From contig NZ_JASJNC010000002.1 in assembly GCF_030065545.1 (NCBI RefSeq), forward strand, positions 372,001 to 436,000: DNA of 64,000 nucleotides, in the 5' to 3' direction. Both the position numbers and the translations under genes were made by a program. Within the stretch, counting starts at the first letter, position 1, and each line of letters opens with the position of its first letter. The stretch comes from Marinicella marina. GTDB taxonomy: Bacteria; Pseudomonadota; Gammaproteobacteria; Xanthomonadales; Marinicellaceae. Of this stretch, positions 34,783 through 43,661 are shown piece after piece. The notes beneath the pieces are model-generated. The model was not told the origin of the DNA. It ran no database searches and saw only the letters and a program-made list of their open reading frames with translations.

Positions 34783-35366
34783 TGGTTCAATCTCACACTC
34801 TTGATGGTTATCGGTTTAACAGGTGCATTGGGCACGTCCATTTGTGTATTATAAGCGGTTTCGCCTTGTACCATTAAATCTATCACTTCCATGCCTGAAA
34901 CCACGTAGCCAAAAACAGTGTATCCCCATGATTTTTTGTTGGGATCTAAATTATTGTTATCTTTCAAGTTGATAAAGAAACTGCTGCCAGCTGAATGTGG
35001 GTCATCGTAGCGAGCCATAGCCAATGTGCCGCGGTCATTGTTTAAGCCATTACCTGATTCATTGACCAAGTTGCCACAGCTTTTAACGTCTGAAAAGTCA
35101 GTTTTGAAGGCACCTGTTTGAATCACATATTCAGGTTCAACTCGGTGTACTAAGTTGTTGTCATAGGTTTTGGATTTCACGTAATGCAAAAAACGATTCA
35201 CGGTCAAAGGGGCGCGGCCACGATCCAATTCAACCACAATATCACCTAAGTTGGTGCTGATGGTCAGTTCTGGATAACTGGCATTGGGGTAGACTGGTTC
35301 GGTGGGGCAGGCCGCCTGTGCAAGGTTCGCTGTAGCAGCAAGAAAAATAACTAAAAGAGCTTTCAT
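34779..35366 (-). CDS. Periplasmic cyclophilin-type peptidyl-prolyl isomerase
   Basis: A 195-residue protein with a signal peptide of about 18 residues (cleavage near AQAACP). The cyclophilin fold shows LDRGRAPLTVNRFLHYVKSK, LVHRVEPEYVIQTGAF and AMARYDDPHSAGSSFFINLKDN, close to PpiA/PpiB-type enzymes. It speeds proline isomerisation during folding in the periplasm. It overlaps the STAS gene by 4 bp, so it appears to be translated as the first gene of the lipid-transport operon, an unusual partner. Confidence 0.9.
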   Translation of the reverse strand: MKALLVIFLAATANLAQAACPTEPVYPNASYPELTISTNLGDIVVELDRGRAPLTVNRFLHYVKSKTYDNNLVHRVEPEYVIQTGAFKTDFSDVKSCGNLVNESGNGLNNDRGTLAMARYDDPHSAGSSFFINLKDNNNLDPNKKSWGYTVFGYVVSGMEVIDLMVQGETAYNTQMDVPNAPVKPITIKSVRLNQ

Positions 35367-35544
35367 CTGTTGATTATATTACTGAGGCAAATAATTATTT
35401 TACCCAAAGCTGAAGGTGATTGATAGTTACAGCGCTAAGTTTTGTAAGGGGATGGTGTATCGCTTCATTCAGATGTGGTGTGAAACTGAGATTGTCTCCC
35501 CTCTGAATCAGGGGAGGTTTGTTTTGATTCACTCAAGTCACTGA

Positions 35545-38316
35545 TTAAAGCGACTTGAGCTTCTCTAACTGTTCTTCCAGCTCTCTCAGCACCACCTGGT
35601 TTTGTTCCAGCTTTGCTTTTTCGGCATCAACCAAATGAGCCGGTGCTTTGTTAACGAACTTTTCGTTATTCAGCTTGCCGCTGGCGCGCTTGATTTCGCC
35701 GTTGACCTTATCGATTTGTTTGTTGATGCGTTTGGTTTCTTCTTCTTTGTCAATCAAACCTGCCAGTGGTATGAGGATTTTCATTTGACCCAATAAGGCT
35801 GTTGCAGCTGCAGGCTCTTCATCGCCTTCAGTCAACAAAGAGACACGGTCTAAACGTGCCATGGTTTTCAACAAGTTGTTGTGGTTTGCTAAATGAGCAC
35901 GATCGGTTTCATTGGTTTGCGCCAAAACCACATCAAGTGCTTTGGATGGTGGGATATTCATTTCACCACGGATTTGTCTGACACCCAAGGTGAAATTTTT
36001 GATCCATGTGATGGCTTCTTCAGCTTTGTCATCAATCAAAGTTTCATCGACAGATGGAAAAGCACTGATCATGATCGATTCGGTTTTCAGTTTCAATCTC
36101 TTTCGCACCTCTTGCCATATTTCTTCTGTGACATACGGCATGATGGGGTGCAGTAATCTGAGTGCTTGATCTAACACATACAATAAGGTGCTTTGAACTT
36201 GTTCTTTGTGTTCAGTTTTTAGCAAGGGTTTCGACAGTTCCAAGAACCAATCACAGTATTCATTCCAGAAGAAATCATAAATGGTCTGGCTGGCCAAATC
36301 CAAGCGGTAGCGATCCATGTGCTTGCGGTATTCGCTGATGCAGTGTTGTAATCGCGATAGAATCCACTTTTCCACGGTACTGGCCTGACTGGCATCAAAG
36401 GGTTGGGCTGTGTGACCTTCTGTGTTCATGAAAACAAAACGCGATGCGTTAAAGATCTTGTTGCAGAAATTGCGGTAACCCTCAACTCGACCCATATCGA
36501 AGTTGATGTCTCGACCGGTACTGGCCAAAGAGGCGAAAGTGAAACGCATCGCATCACAACCATAGGCTTTGATGCCGTCTGGAAATTCATCGCGTGTGGC
36601 TTTTTCAATTTTTGCCACTTTCTCTGGTTGGTCTTGCATCAATCCTTGGGTGCGCTTTTGTAACAGTTCATCTAAGCTGATGCCATCAATCAAATCAATC
36701 GGGTCTAAAACGTTGCCTTTTGATTTGGACATTTTCTGGCCATGAGAATCTCGCACCAAGCCATGGATATAAACCTCTTTAAAAGGTATGTTGTCCATGA
36801 ACTTGATGCCCATCATGATCATTCTGGCCACCCAAAAAAAGATGATATCAAAGCCAGTCACCAACACATTGGTGGGGTAGTAGGTTTGTAGTTCTTTCGA
36901 GTTTTCAGGCCAGTCTAAAGTAGCAAAAGGCCACAATGCGGATGAAAACCAAGTGTCCAAAACGTCGTTGTCTTGGGTCAGTTTAAGCTCATCTGATAGA
37001 CCGTGTTTGTCCCGCACCGCTTGTTCTGACATGCCGACATAAATGTTGTCGTTTTCATCATACCAAGCCGGTATGCGGTGTCCCCACCACAACTGGCGTG
37101 AGATGCACCAATCTTGAATGTCATTCATCCAAGCATAATAGGTATTTTTCCAATTATCGGGCACAAATTTAATGTCGCCGTTGTCAACTGCTTCAATCGC
37201 AGGTTTTGCCAGTGTTTTGGCATCGACATACCATTGATTGGTGAGCAATGGTTCAATTACATCACCCGAACGATCACCTCGAGGCACCATTAAAACATGC
37301 GGTTTGATTTCGACCAATAACCCTAACTGTTCCATCTCGGCCACCACTGCTTTTCTGGCTTCATATCGGGCCATGCCCCAGAAAGCCTCTGGGGTATTTT
37401 TGTTGATGGTGGCATCTTTGTTCAAAACATTGAGCATCGGCAAATCATGGCGTTTGCCCACTTCATAGTCATTGAAGTCATGTGCTGGGGTGATTTTGAC
37501 ACAGCCGGTGCCTTTCTCTGGGTCGGCGTGTTCATCACCCACAATAGGAATCAAACGATTACAAATAGGTAATAACACCTGCTGGCCAATTAAATGCTGA
37601 AAGCGCTCATCTTCGGGATTAACCGCCACAGCCGTATCGCCCAATAAGGTTTCAGGGCGGGTGGTGGCTATGGTTAAAAATTGATCAGTGGCGTTGCCAT
37701 TGGCATCAGCCACAGGATAATTAAAATGCCACATGAAACCGTTTTCTTCTACTGACTCAACCTCAAGGTCGCTCAATGCAGTATTTAAGGTAGGGTCCCA
37801 GTTAACCAGTCTTTGACCGCGGTAAATCAAGCCTTCTTCATGTAAATCAACGAATACTTTCAATACCGCATCTGACAGGCCAGCATCCATGGTAAAGCGC
37901 TGACGTGACCAATCTGGTGATGCACCCATGCGACGTAATTGATTGGTGATGGTGTTTCCAGACTGTTCTTTCCATTCCCACACCTTTTTAACAAAAGCAT
38001 CCCTACCTAATTCAACCCGAGAAGTGCCTTGGGCATTTAACTGACGCTCGACCACCATTTGGGTTGCAATGCCAGCATGGTCTGTTCCAGGTTGCCACAA
38101 GGTGTTTTTGCCTTGCATGCGTTGGTAACGAATCAAGGTATCCATGATGGTGTCTTGAAAGGCATGACCCATGTGTAAAGTGCCGGTGACGTTTGGTGGT
38201 GGAATCATGATGCAATATGATTCTTCGCCTTTATCATTGGGCTTAAAGTATCCGTTCTTCTCCCAAGTTTCATACCACTTGGTTTCGATTTGGGTTGGGT
38301 CGTATTTATCTATCAT
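35545..38316 (-). CDS. valS: Valyl-tRNA synthetase
   Basis: Charges tRNA-Val with valine, with editing of threonine. The 923-residue class I synthetase has the HIGH-type motif PPPNVTGTLHMGHAF near residue 38 and KMSKSKGNVLDP near 530. Between them lies the CP1 editing domain (about 190-350) with TTRPETLLGDTAVAV. A tRNA anticodon-binding region and the C-terminal coiled-coil arm (about 855-923), typical of ValS, follow. Length is normal. The gene lies downstream of pepA on the same strand after a 111-bp gap, where many gammaproteobacteria carry holC. Confidence 0.96.
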   Translation of the reverse strand: MIDKYDPTQIETKWYETWEKNGYFKPNDKGEESYCIMIPPPNVTGTLHMGHAFQDTIMDTLIRYQRMQGKNTLWQPGTDHAGIATQMVVERQLNAQGTSRVELGRDAFVKKVWEWKEQSGNTITNQLRRMGASPDWSRQRFTMDAGLSDAVLKVFVDLHEEGLIYRGQRLVNWDPTLNTALSDLEVESVEENGFMWHFNYPVADANGNATDQFLTIATTRPETLLGDTAVAVNPEDERFQHLIGQQVLLPICNRLIPIVGDEHADPEKGTGCVKITPAHDFNDYEVGKRHDLPMLNVLNKDATINKNTPEAFWGMARYEARKAVVAEMEQLGLLVEIKPHVLMVPRGDRSGDVIEPLLTNQWYVDAKTLAKPAIEAVDNGDIKFVPDNWKNTYYAWMNDIQDWCISRQLWWGHRIPAWYDENDNIYVGMSEQAVRDKHGLSDELKLTQDNDVLDTWFSSALWPFATLDWPENSKELQTYYPTNVLVTGFDIIFFWVARMIMMGIKFMDNIPFKEVYIHGLVRDSHGQKMSKSKGNVLDPIDLIDGISLDELLQKRTQGLMQDQPEKVAKIEKATRDEFPDGIKAYGCDAMRFTFASLASTGRDINFDMGRVEGYRNFCNKIFNASRFVFMNTEGHTAQPFDASQASTVEKWILSRLQHCISEYRKHMDRYRLDLASQTIYDFFWNEYCDWFLELSKPLLKTEHKEQVQSTLLYVLDQALRLLHPIMPYVTEEIWQEVRKRLKLKTESIMISAFPSVDETLIDDKAEEAITWIKNFTLGVRQIRGEMNIPPSKALDVVLAQTNETDRAHLANHNNLLKTMARLDRVSLLTEGDEEPAAATALLGQMKILIPLAGLIDKEEETKRINKQIDKVNGEIKRASGKLNNEKFVNKAPAHLVDAEKAKLEQNQVVLRELEEQLEKLKSL

Positions 38317-38427
38317 TTTGATTGTCAGTTGATTTACTCAATTTATTACTGCACAAGTCCACCCATCTGTCATCTTCGAATTTGGCGCAAGGATGACGTC
38401 ATGGTCGCTGTTGTGTATTTTGCTTGG

Positions 38428-39894
38428 TTACTTTTGGCTTTCGTTGATCAAATATTGTACCAACATGGCCACAGGCCTGCCGGTTGCGCCTTCTTTTTTG
38501 CTGTTCCATGCAGTACCCGCGATATCGACATGCGCCCATTTCTGGCCGTCGGTGAAGCGTGACAAAAAACAACCTGCGGTGATGGTACCTGCTGGAAAGC
38601 CGCCAATGTTTTGCATGTCCGCAAAAGTGGTGTCTATTTGTTTTTGGTACTCATCCCACAATGGCAATTCCCAAACGCGATCGTGGGCTTGAAGCCCTGC
38701 TTGTTTTAAATCATCGTACAAGCCATCGGTTTTGGTCATGACGGCAGAGGCTTGGTGACCCAAAGCCACCACACAAGCACCTGTTAATGTAGCAAAATCA
38801 AGAATCACTGAAGGTTTGAACTCTTGGGCATAGGTCAGGGTGTCACATAAAATCATGCGACCCTCGGCATCGGTATTTAATACTTCGATGGTTTTACCCG
38901 AGTATGAGGTGATGACATCACCGGGGCGGTAGGCTTTACCATCGGGCATGTTTTCAACCGCAGGTACAAAGGTCAGCAAGTTGATTGGAAGCCCTAATTC
39001 TACGGCAGCAACAAAACCACCAATGACAGTAGCAGCGCCACACATGTCATATTTCATCTCATCCATGTTAGGGCCTGGTTTCAGCGAAATGCCACCGGTA
39101 TCAAAGGTGATGCCTTTGCCCACCAGTGCAATCGGCGCATCGTCCTTGTTACCACCGTTGTATTTCAACACCACCATCTTGGGCTTGTTGGCACTGCCTT
39201 GGCCGACAGCCATCAGAGCGCCCATACCCATTTTTTTCATTTGTTTGTGATTCAGTACATTGATTTCACAACTGTCATTCTTGGCCGCAAACTTGCTGGC
39301 ATAATCAGCGATGTAAGCAGGGGTGCAAATATTCGGTGGGTTGTTGCCTAAGTGTCTGGCAGCAGAAACCCCTGAGGCCATGGCTTTGGCTTGTTCAAAA
39401 GCAGTTGCCTGATCATCATTTACAGCCACTTCAATGGCTTTGAGTTTGTGCTTGTTGCCTTTTTTGAAACTTTTGGTGTCTTCATAGCGGTACTCACCAT
39501 GAGCTGATGCCAAGGTAATCAATTTGGTGGCTTGTTCCGCATCAACATCACCGCAGCCGTTGGGTGCCATGAAGTTGGCCAGCGTTTCGACCCGACTTTT
39601 GGCGGCAGCTTGGGTGGCTTTGTGGGTGGCTTCATACAGGGCTGTTGCAGTGATTTTGTCTGCTTTGCCCATACCGATGACAGTGACGATTTGGCCGTTG
39701 CTGGCATACAGATTAACTGATTCACCCGCTTTGCCGGTTAAGTCTTGATTTTTTATTCGGTCAGCAAACTGAGATTGAATTTCTGATCCCAGTTGTTCAA
39801 TCATGTCATTTTTATCCTGATCTTTATAGTGTGTGATGAGGACTTGGTCAGCTTGACTTGTGTCGATTGATTTATGGGTTGCTTTTAATTTCAT
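38428..39894 (-). CDS. pepA: Leucyl aminopeptidase (cytosol aminopeptidase, M17)
   Basis: A 488-residue M17 aminopeptidase with two metals in the active site. The C-terminal catalytic domain shows VGKGITFDTGGISLKPG, and the signature NTDAEGRMILCDTLTY, with the conserved Lys, Asp and Glu ligands. The enzyme removes N-terminal residues in the cytoplasm; in E. coli PepA also acts as an architectural protein for Xer recombination and pyrimidine control. I start at the ATG behind GGAGCAATC rather than at the longer open frame. It is divergent from lptF, the conserved gammaproteobacterial arrangement. Confidence 0.94.
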   Translation of the reverse strand: MKLKATHKSIDTSQADQVLITHYKDQDKNDMIEQLGSEIQSQFADRIKNQDLTGKAGESVNLYASNGQIVTVIGMGKADKITATALYEATHKATQAAAKSRVETLANFMAPNGCGDVDAEQATKLITLASAHGEYRYEDTKSFKKGNKHKLKAIEVAVNDDQATAFEQAKAMASGVSAARHLGNNPPNICTPAYIADYASKFAAKNDSCEINVLNHKQMKKMGMGALMAVGQGSANKPKMVVLKYNGGNKDDAPIALVGKGITFDTGGISLKPGPNMDEMKYDMCGAATVIGGFVAAVELGLPINLLTFVPAVENMPDGKAYRPGDVITSYSGKTIEVLNTDAEGRMILCDTLTYAQEFKPSVILDFATLTGACVVALGHQASAVMTKTDGLYDDLKQAGLQAHDRVWELPLWDEYQKQIDTTFADMQNIGGFPAGTITAGCFLSRFTDGQKWAHVDIAGTAWNSKKEGATGRPVAMLVQYLINESQK

Positions 39895-40043
39895 GATTGC
39901 TCCAGAATTGAACGAACTGGACATTTTAATCAACCTGTATAATTTTAACCAGTGCTAATGCCATCTTTCATAATGTTAAATTTAGCCAACGATTATGATT
40001 TGGGGTTCTGCTAAAATACGCGGCTACTTTTAAAAAACCAGCC

Positions 40044-41138
40044 ATGAACATTCTTGCCAACTACATTCGCAAACAGACCATGAAAACTTCATTGGTGGTT
40101 TTGATGTTGTTGTTCTTATTGATGGTTGGCACACTGTTCACCTCGACGTTGCGGTTAATTGCCCGTGGGGTATTACCACCTGAATTATTATTCATTGAGC
40201 TCAGTTTGCGTTCCGTCGATGTTTTATCGGTTTTGATTCCCTTGTCATTCTATCTGGGTGTGTTGGTTTCATTAAGCCAAATGTACCGCAACCAAGAGGC
40301 TGTGATACTACATGCCAGTGGCTGGTCGTCTAAAGACATACTGAAAGCCCTGTTACCATTGATGTGGGTGGTCTTTGCTTTGATAATGGTGGTGACATTG
40401 GTGCTCTCGCCGCAAGCGGCCAAACTGTCAAAGGAGCTGACCGCAGAAGCCAATAAGAACATTTCATTGATGGGACTGACTGAGGGCAAGTTCCAAAAGT
40501 TCTTTTCCAATGAAGGGGTGATTTTTGTCGAAAAAATTGATGTTGAGAATCAGCGTGTCGAGAACATATTTGCTAACATCTATCATCCTGACCGCATTGA
40601 TACCCTCACGGCCGACTATGGTTATCAGTTTGAAGAAAATGGTCATAAATATGTGGCCTTATTCAATGGTTTCAGGAATGAAGGCAAGCCAGGTTCCAAT
40701 GCTTACCAAATGATGCAGTTTCAAAGGAATGACATTCGCTTGCCTGATTTGGATGATCAGTTGGCTGATTTGGATGAAAAATCCAAGCCAACCCTAGAAT
40801 TAATAAAGTCAGATGAACTGCTGGATAAAGCGCAGCTTCAATGGCGATTGAGCCCCGCATTTTCAGTATTGGTGTTGTTTGTGTTGGCAGTGGCATTGGC
40901 AAAAACTTCACACCGTGAGGCCAAGTTCATTAATTTGGTGGTGGGATTGTTGGCATATATATTCATGGTTAATTTATTGACCATTGGTCATTCGATGTTG
41001 GAACAAGGTAGTATTCCCATTCAAATGGGGCTTTGGTGGGTGTATGCCATCGTGTTGTTTTATGCCGCTTGGCGCTTGTTGAAACTGGATGGGCCTAAAG
41101 CAACACATCAGTCTGTAGCAGTGGTGGGTGAGTCTTGA
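40044..41138 (+). CDS. lptF: LPS export ABC transporter permease LptF
   Basis: A 364-residue inner-membrane protein of the YjgP/YjgQ family. Transmembrane helices at about residues 15-35, 55-75 and 100-120 precede the periplasmic beta-jellyroll domain (about 130-270), and three more helices follow at the C-terminus. It forms, with LptG and LptB, the ATPase complex that extracts lipopolysaccharide from the inner membrane. HASGWSSKDILKALLPLMW near residue 95 is the coupling-helix region. The stop overlaps lptG by 4 bp. Confidence 0.92.
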   Translation: MNILANYIRKQTMKTSLVVLMLLFLLMVGTLFTSTLRLIARGVLPPELLFIELSLRSVDVLSVLIPLSFYLGVLVSLSQMYRNQEAVILHASGWSSKDILKALLPLMWVVFALIMVVTLVLSPQAAKLSKELTAEANKNISLMGLTEGKFQKFFSNEGVIFVEKIDVENQRVENIFANIYHPDRIDTLTADYGYQFEENGHKYVALFNGFRNEGKPGSNAYQMMQFQRNDIRLPDLDDQLADLDEKSKPTLELIKSDELLDKAQLQWRLSPAFSVLVLFVLAVALAKTSHREAKFINLVVGLLAYIFMVNLLTIGHSMLEQGSIPIQMGLWWVYAIVLFYAAWRLLKLDGPKATHQSVAVVGES

Positions 41139-42220
41139 TGGGCATACTCAATCGTTATATTTTCAAAACTTTTTCCAGTGGCTTGTTGCTGGCAGTGGTC
41201 TTATTGTTGGCCATAGATGTGTTGTTTAATTTGATTAAGGAGCTCAATGACATCACTTCGGTGTATACCTTAGGTGATGTATTCTTTTATGTGATGCTCA
41301 CCATACCCAGCAAAGTTTATGAGCTATTTCCCGTCAGTGTGGTGGTGGCAGTGGTGGTCAGTTTGGGTGCTTTAGCCAGTGGCTCAGAGTTGGTGGTGAT
41401 GATGGCCTCAGGTGTGAGTAAACTGAAAGTGGCTCGAACTGTGCTGGCCAGTGTGGCTTTGTGGTTGGTGTTGGTGGTATTAATGGGCGAGTATGTGGCG
41501 CCGGCTGGTGAGCAGATGGCGCAACAGTTTCGCAATGAACAAGTCTCTATGGGCAAAGCAACTTCTGCATCCAATGCCATCTGGTTGCGCGATGATGATG
41601 TGATTTTTCGCACCGACCAAATGAGAAAAGATGCGGCAGATGGTTCTTATGAATTAATTGATGTCACAGTGTTTGAGCTGGAACAGAAAAAATTAGTCAG
41701 GGTTTCAAAGGCCAAACAGGCCACTTTTAAAGATCAACAATGGCTATTAAACGATTTGGAAATATCGGAATTTACCAGTCAGGGCGTTAGAACATCAAGC
41801 TTGGCCAGCCAGCAATGGGATTCAAGAATTCGACCTGAAATTTTAAACATCAGTACCACCAGACCGAAATATTTAAGTGTCAGAGACATCAAGAAATTCA
41901 AGCAGTTCAATGGCGACAGTGGCAGCTTACAATCCTCTTATGCCATTGCCCAATGGTCCAAACTGGCCTTTCCGTTATTGGTGTTTGCCACAGCATTGTG
42001 CGGCGTGGTGGTGCTATTTGGTCAAGCCCGGGCCGGCGGCTTTGCCCAACGACTGGTGATGGGCATTGTTATTGGTATAGTGGTTTACTTGATTAATAAA
42101 ACTTTCCTTAATTATGGTGAGGTGTACCACGTTAATCCTGTGTTGGTTACTGTACTGCCCTCGTTGCTGCTCAGTGCTTTTTTGTTGCTGAGTTTGGCTG
42201 GGAAACTGAAGCTCAGTTGA
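41135..42220 (+). CDS. lptG: LPS export ABC transporter permease LptG
   Basis: A 361-residue partner of LptF with the same layout: an N-terminal transmembrane bundle, a periplasmic domain (about 135-265) and C-terminal helices. The coupling helix is near ELVVMMASGVSKLKVARTVL. The closing segment (FGQARAGGFAQRLVMGIVIG) matches the family. Lipopolysaccharide export implies a Gram-negative outer membrane. The pair is divergent from pepA, as in E. coli. Confidence 0.92.
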   Translation: MMGILNRYIFKTFSSGLLLAVVLLLAIDVLFNLIKELNDITSVYTLGDVFFYVMLTIPSKVYELFPVSVVVAVVVSLGALASGSELVVMMASGVSKLKVARTVLASVALWLVLVVLMGEYVAPAGEQMAQQFRNEQVSMGKATSASNAIWLRDDDVIFRTDQMRKDAADGSYELIDVTVFELEQKKLVRVSKAKQATFKDQQWLLNDLEISEFTSQGVRTSSLASQQWDSRIRPEILNISTTRPKYLSVRDIKKFKQFNGDSGSLQSSYAIAQWSKLAFPLLVFATALCGVVVLFGQARAGGFAQRLVMGIVIGIVVYLINKTFLNYGEVYHVNPVLVTVLPSLLLSAFLLLSLAGKLKLS

Positions 42221-42229
42221 TATCAGCTG

Positions 42230-42643
42230 TTATTTTGATTTTTCACTGACATCTATGACGCGCTGTTTACAAGCCATGTCCATCCAAGTAAGGTTATTGA
42301 GGTTGAATCTTCTGCTCCACCAACCCAGACCCAATAAAGCCGTTGAGAATATGCCGACCAAAAATCGCCAAGTGACATCAGGCCAAGTTAATTGTTGGTG
42401 ATTTTCAATTTTGATTTTCCATGCTCGCATGCCCAAAGTTTGTCCGCCCAATTTCCAAGAATAAGCAAAATATAAAAATACTTCCAAGAACAAAATCGCT
42501 TGCAGCCAGAACGTTCGAGGCTGTACTTCTTGGCCCTGTCTGAACAAGATCAAAATAAGTGACGTTGTGAGAAATAAGGCTAAAATAGGAAAAATGTCGT
42601 AGACAAGTGCGGCAAGGTGTTTCCAAAGTTGGCTTTTATACAT
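42230..42643 (-). CDS. RDD-family membrane protein
   Basis: A 137-residue membrane protein starting at MYKSQLWKHLAALVYDIFP. The RDD signature region is present in modified form: RLxALxYD-like LAALVYDIF at the N-terminus and the conserved WKLGGQTLGMRAWKIKI in the middle. About three hydrophobic helices are visible. Function is unknown; a transport role is suspected for the family. The ORF could extend 20 codons upstream, but the internal Met begins the conserved region. It is convergent with lptG. Confidence 0.78.
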   Translation of the reverse strand: MYKSQLWKHLAALVYDIFPILALFLTTSLILILFRQGQEVQPRTFWLQAILFLEVFLYFAYSWKLGGQTLGMRAWKIKIENHQQLTWPDVTWRFLVGIFSTALLGLGWWSRRFNLNNLTWMDMACKQRVIDVSEKSK

Positions 42644-42884
42644 ATTTTCTATTTTATCTCTAAAGCATTGTGGTGCATGGATTTTAAAGAAATTTGGTGT
42701 CAATTGGTAAGGAAAAAAAAAGAAAATTTATGTAATTATTCCTTTAATTTTTTAAAAAAGGCAGTTATTCTTGTTCCCCACTAAGTCGAGTGCGGAGTGA
42801 TTTTTGTTACATAAACTTGTGAAAGTTACGTCTAAAAAGTCATTTCCCCACATTTTCTTAAACTTAATTAATGGAAGGGAAGGT

Positions 42885-43658
42885 ATGTTGATATCTCAAA
42901 TTTCTAAAGTTTCTATTACCAAAAATTTGGTGATATTGGCTTTATTGGTAACTTCAATGGCAAGTTTTGCCCAGTTACAAACAGCCGTGCAAGTCGTTAC
43001 AAACAGCAACACAGCGGCAGAAAGCTCACAAAAGAACATTGATCGCTTGAGTGATCAAACCGAGGAATTATTGGTTCAATACCGGACCGTTATTTCAGAA
43101 ATTGAAAGTTTGACCGTATACAATCAGCAGTTGGAGTCTGTGGTTAATGACCAAAACTCACAAATTCAATCTATGAATAACCAAATGACAGAGTTGGAAT
43201 CAACCAACAGAGCTGTGGTGCCAATGGTCATTGAAATGGTTGACATGTTAAGACAGATTGTTGAGTCTGATGTGCCTTTCAGAATCAATGAGCGCATCAA
43301 GCGAGTTGAAACTTTAGAAAGCATGCTGAATGCATCTAACGTGACCACTTCTGAGAAATACCGAAAAGTAACCGAAGCGTATCAAATCGAATTGGATTAC
43401 GGTCGCTCAGTTTCAACCTATCAAGCAGATATTGATGGTGGTGTTAAAGTTAACTTCTTACAAATTGGTAGAACAGCTTTGTTATACCAAACATTGGATG
43501 AAAAGAGTTCTGGTTGGTACAACACCAACACCAATCAATTTGAGCCTTTGGATGATCGTTACAATGCATCCATCAAGGAAGGTATCAGAATTGCTGCCAA
43601 ACAAGCTGCGCCTAACTTAGTAGGCCTGCCCATTTTGTTTGACGTTGCAGGAGAATAA
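42885..43658 (+). CDS. DUF3450 family exported coiled-coil protein of a TonB2-type cluster
   Basis: A 257-residue protein with a signal peptide (about 1-29, cleavage near SFAQLQ). A long coiled coil (about 35-120, with heptads in QNSQIQSMNNQMTELES) precedes the conserved C-terminal half (YRKVTEAYQIELDYGRSV, and GWYNTNTNQFEPLDDRY). The family is regularly encoded in front of TtpC-type ExbB proteins and may assist a second TonB system. I choose the ATG behind GGAAGGGAAGG; the open frame further upstream starts only with TTG. First gene of a six-gene operon. Confidence 0.85.
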   Translation: MLISQISKVSITKNLVILALLVTSMASFAQLQTAVQVVTNSNTAAESSQKNIDRLSDQTEELLVQYRTVISEIESLTVYNQQLESVVNDQNSQIQSMNNQMTELESTNRAVVPMVIEMVDMLRQIVESDVPFRINERIKRVETLESMLNASNVTTSEKYRKVTEAYQIELDYGRSVSTYQADIDGGVKVNFLQIGRTALLYQTLDEKSSGWYNTNTNQFEPLDDRYNASIKEGIRIAAKQAAPNLVGLPILFDVAGE

Positions 43659-43661
43659 GAC

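Noticed and set aside
35496-35516. Hairpin CTCCCCT/AGGGGAG as terminator of valS
   Set aside because: The T-rich flank is on the plus strand, but both neighbouring genes are on the minus strand; on that strand no T run follows the stem.
35532-35559. Inverted repeat CTCAAGTC/GACTTGAG around the valS stop
   Set aside because: Eight pairs over a 12-base loop without a T run in the direction of transcription; may be chance.
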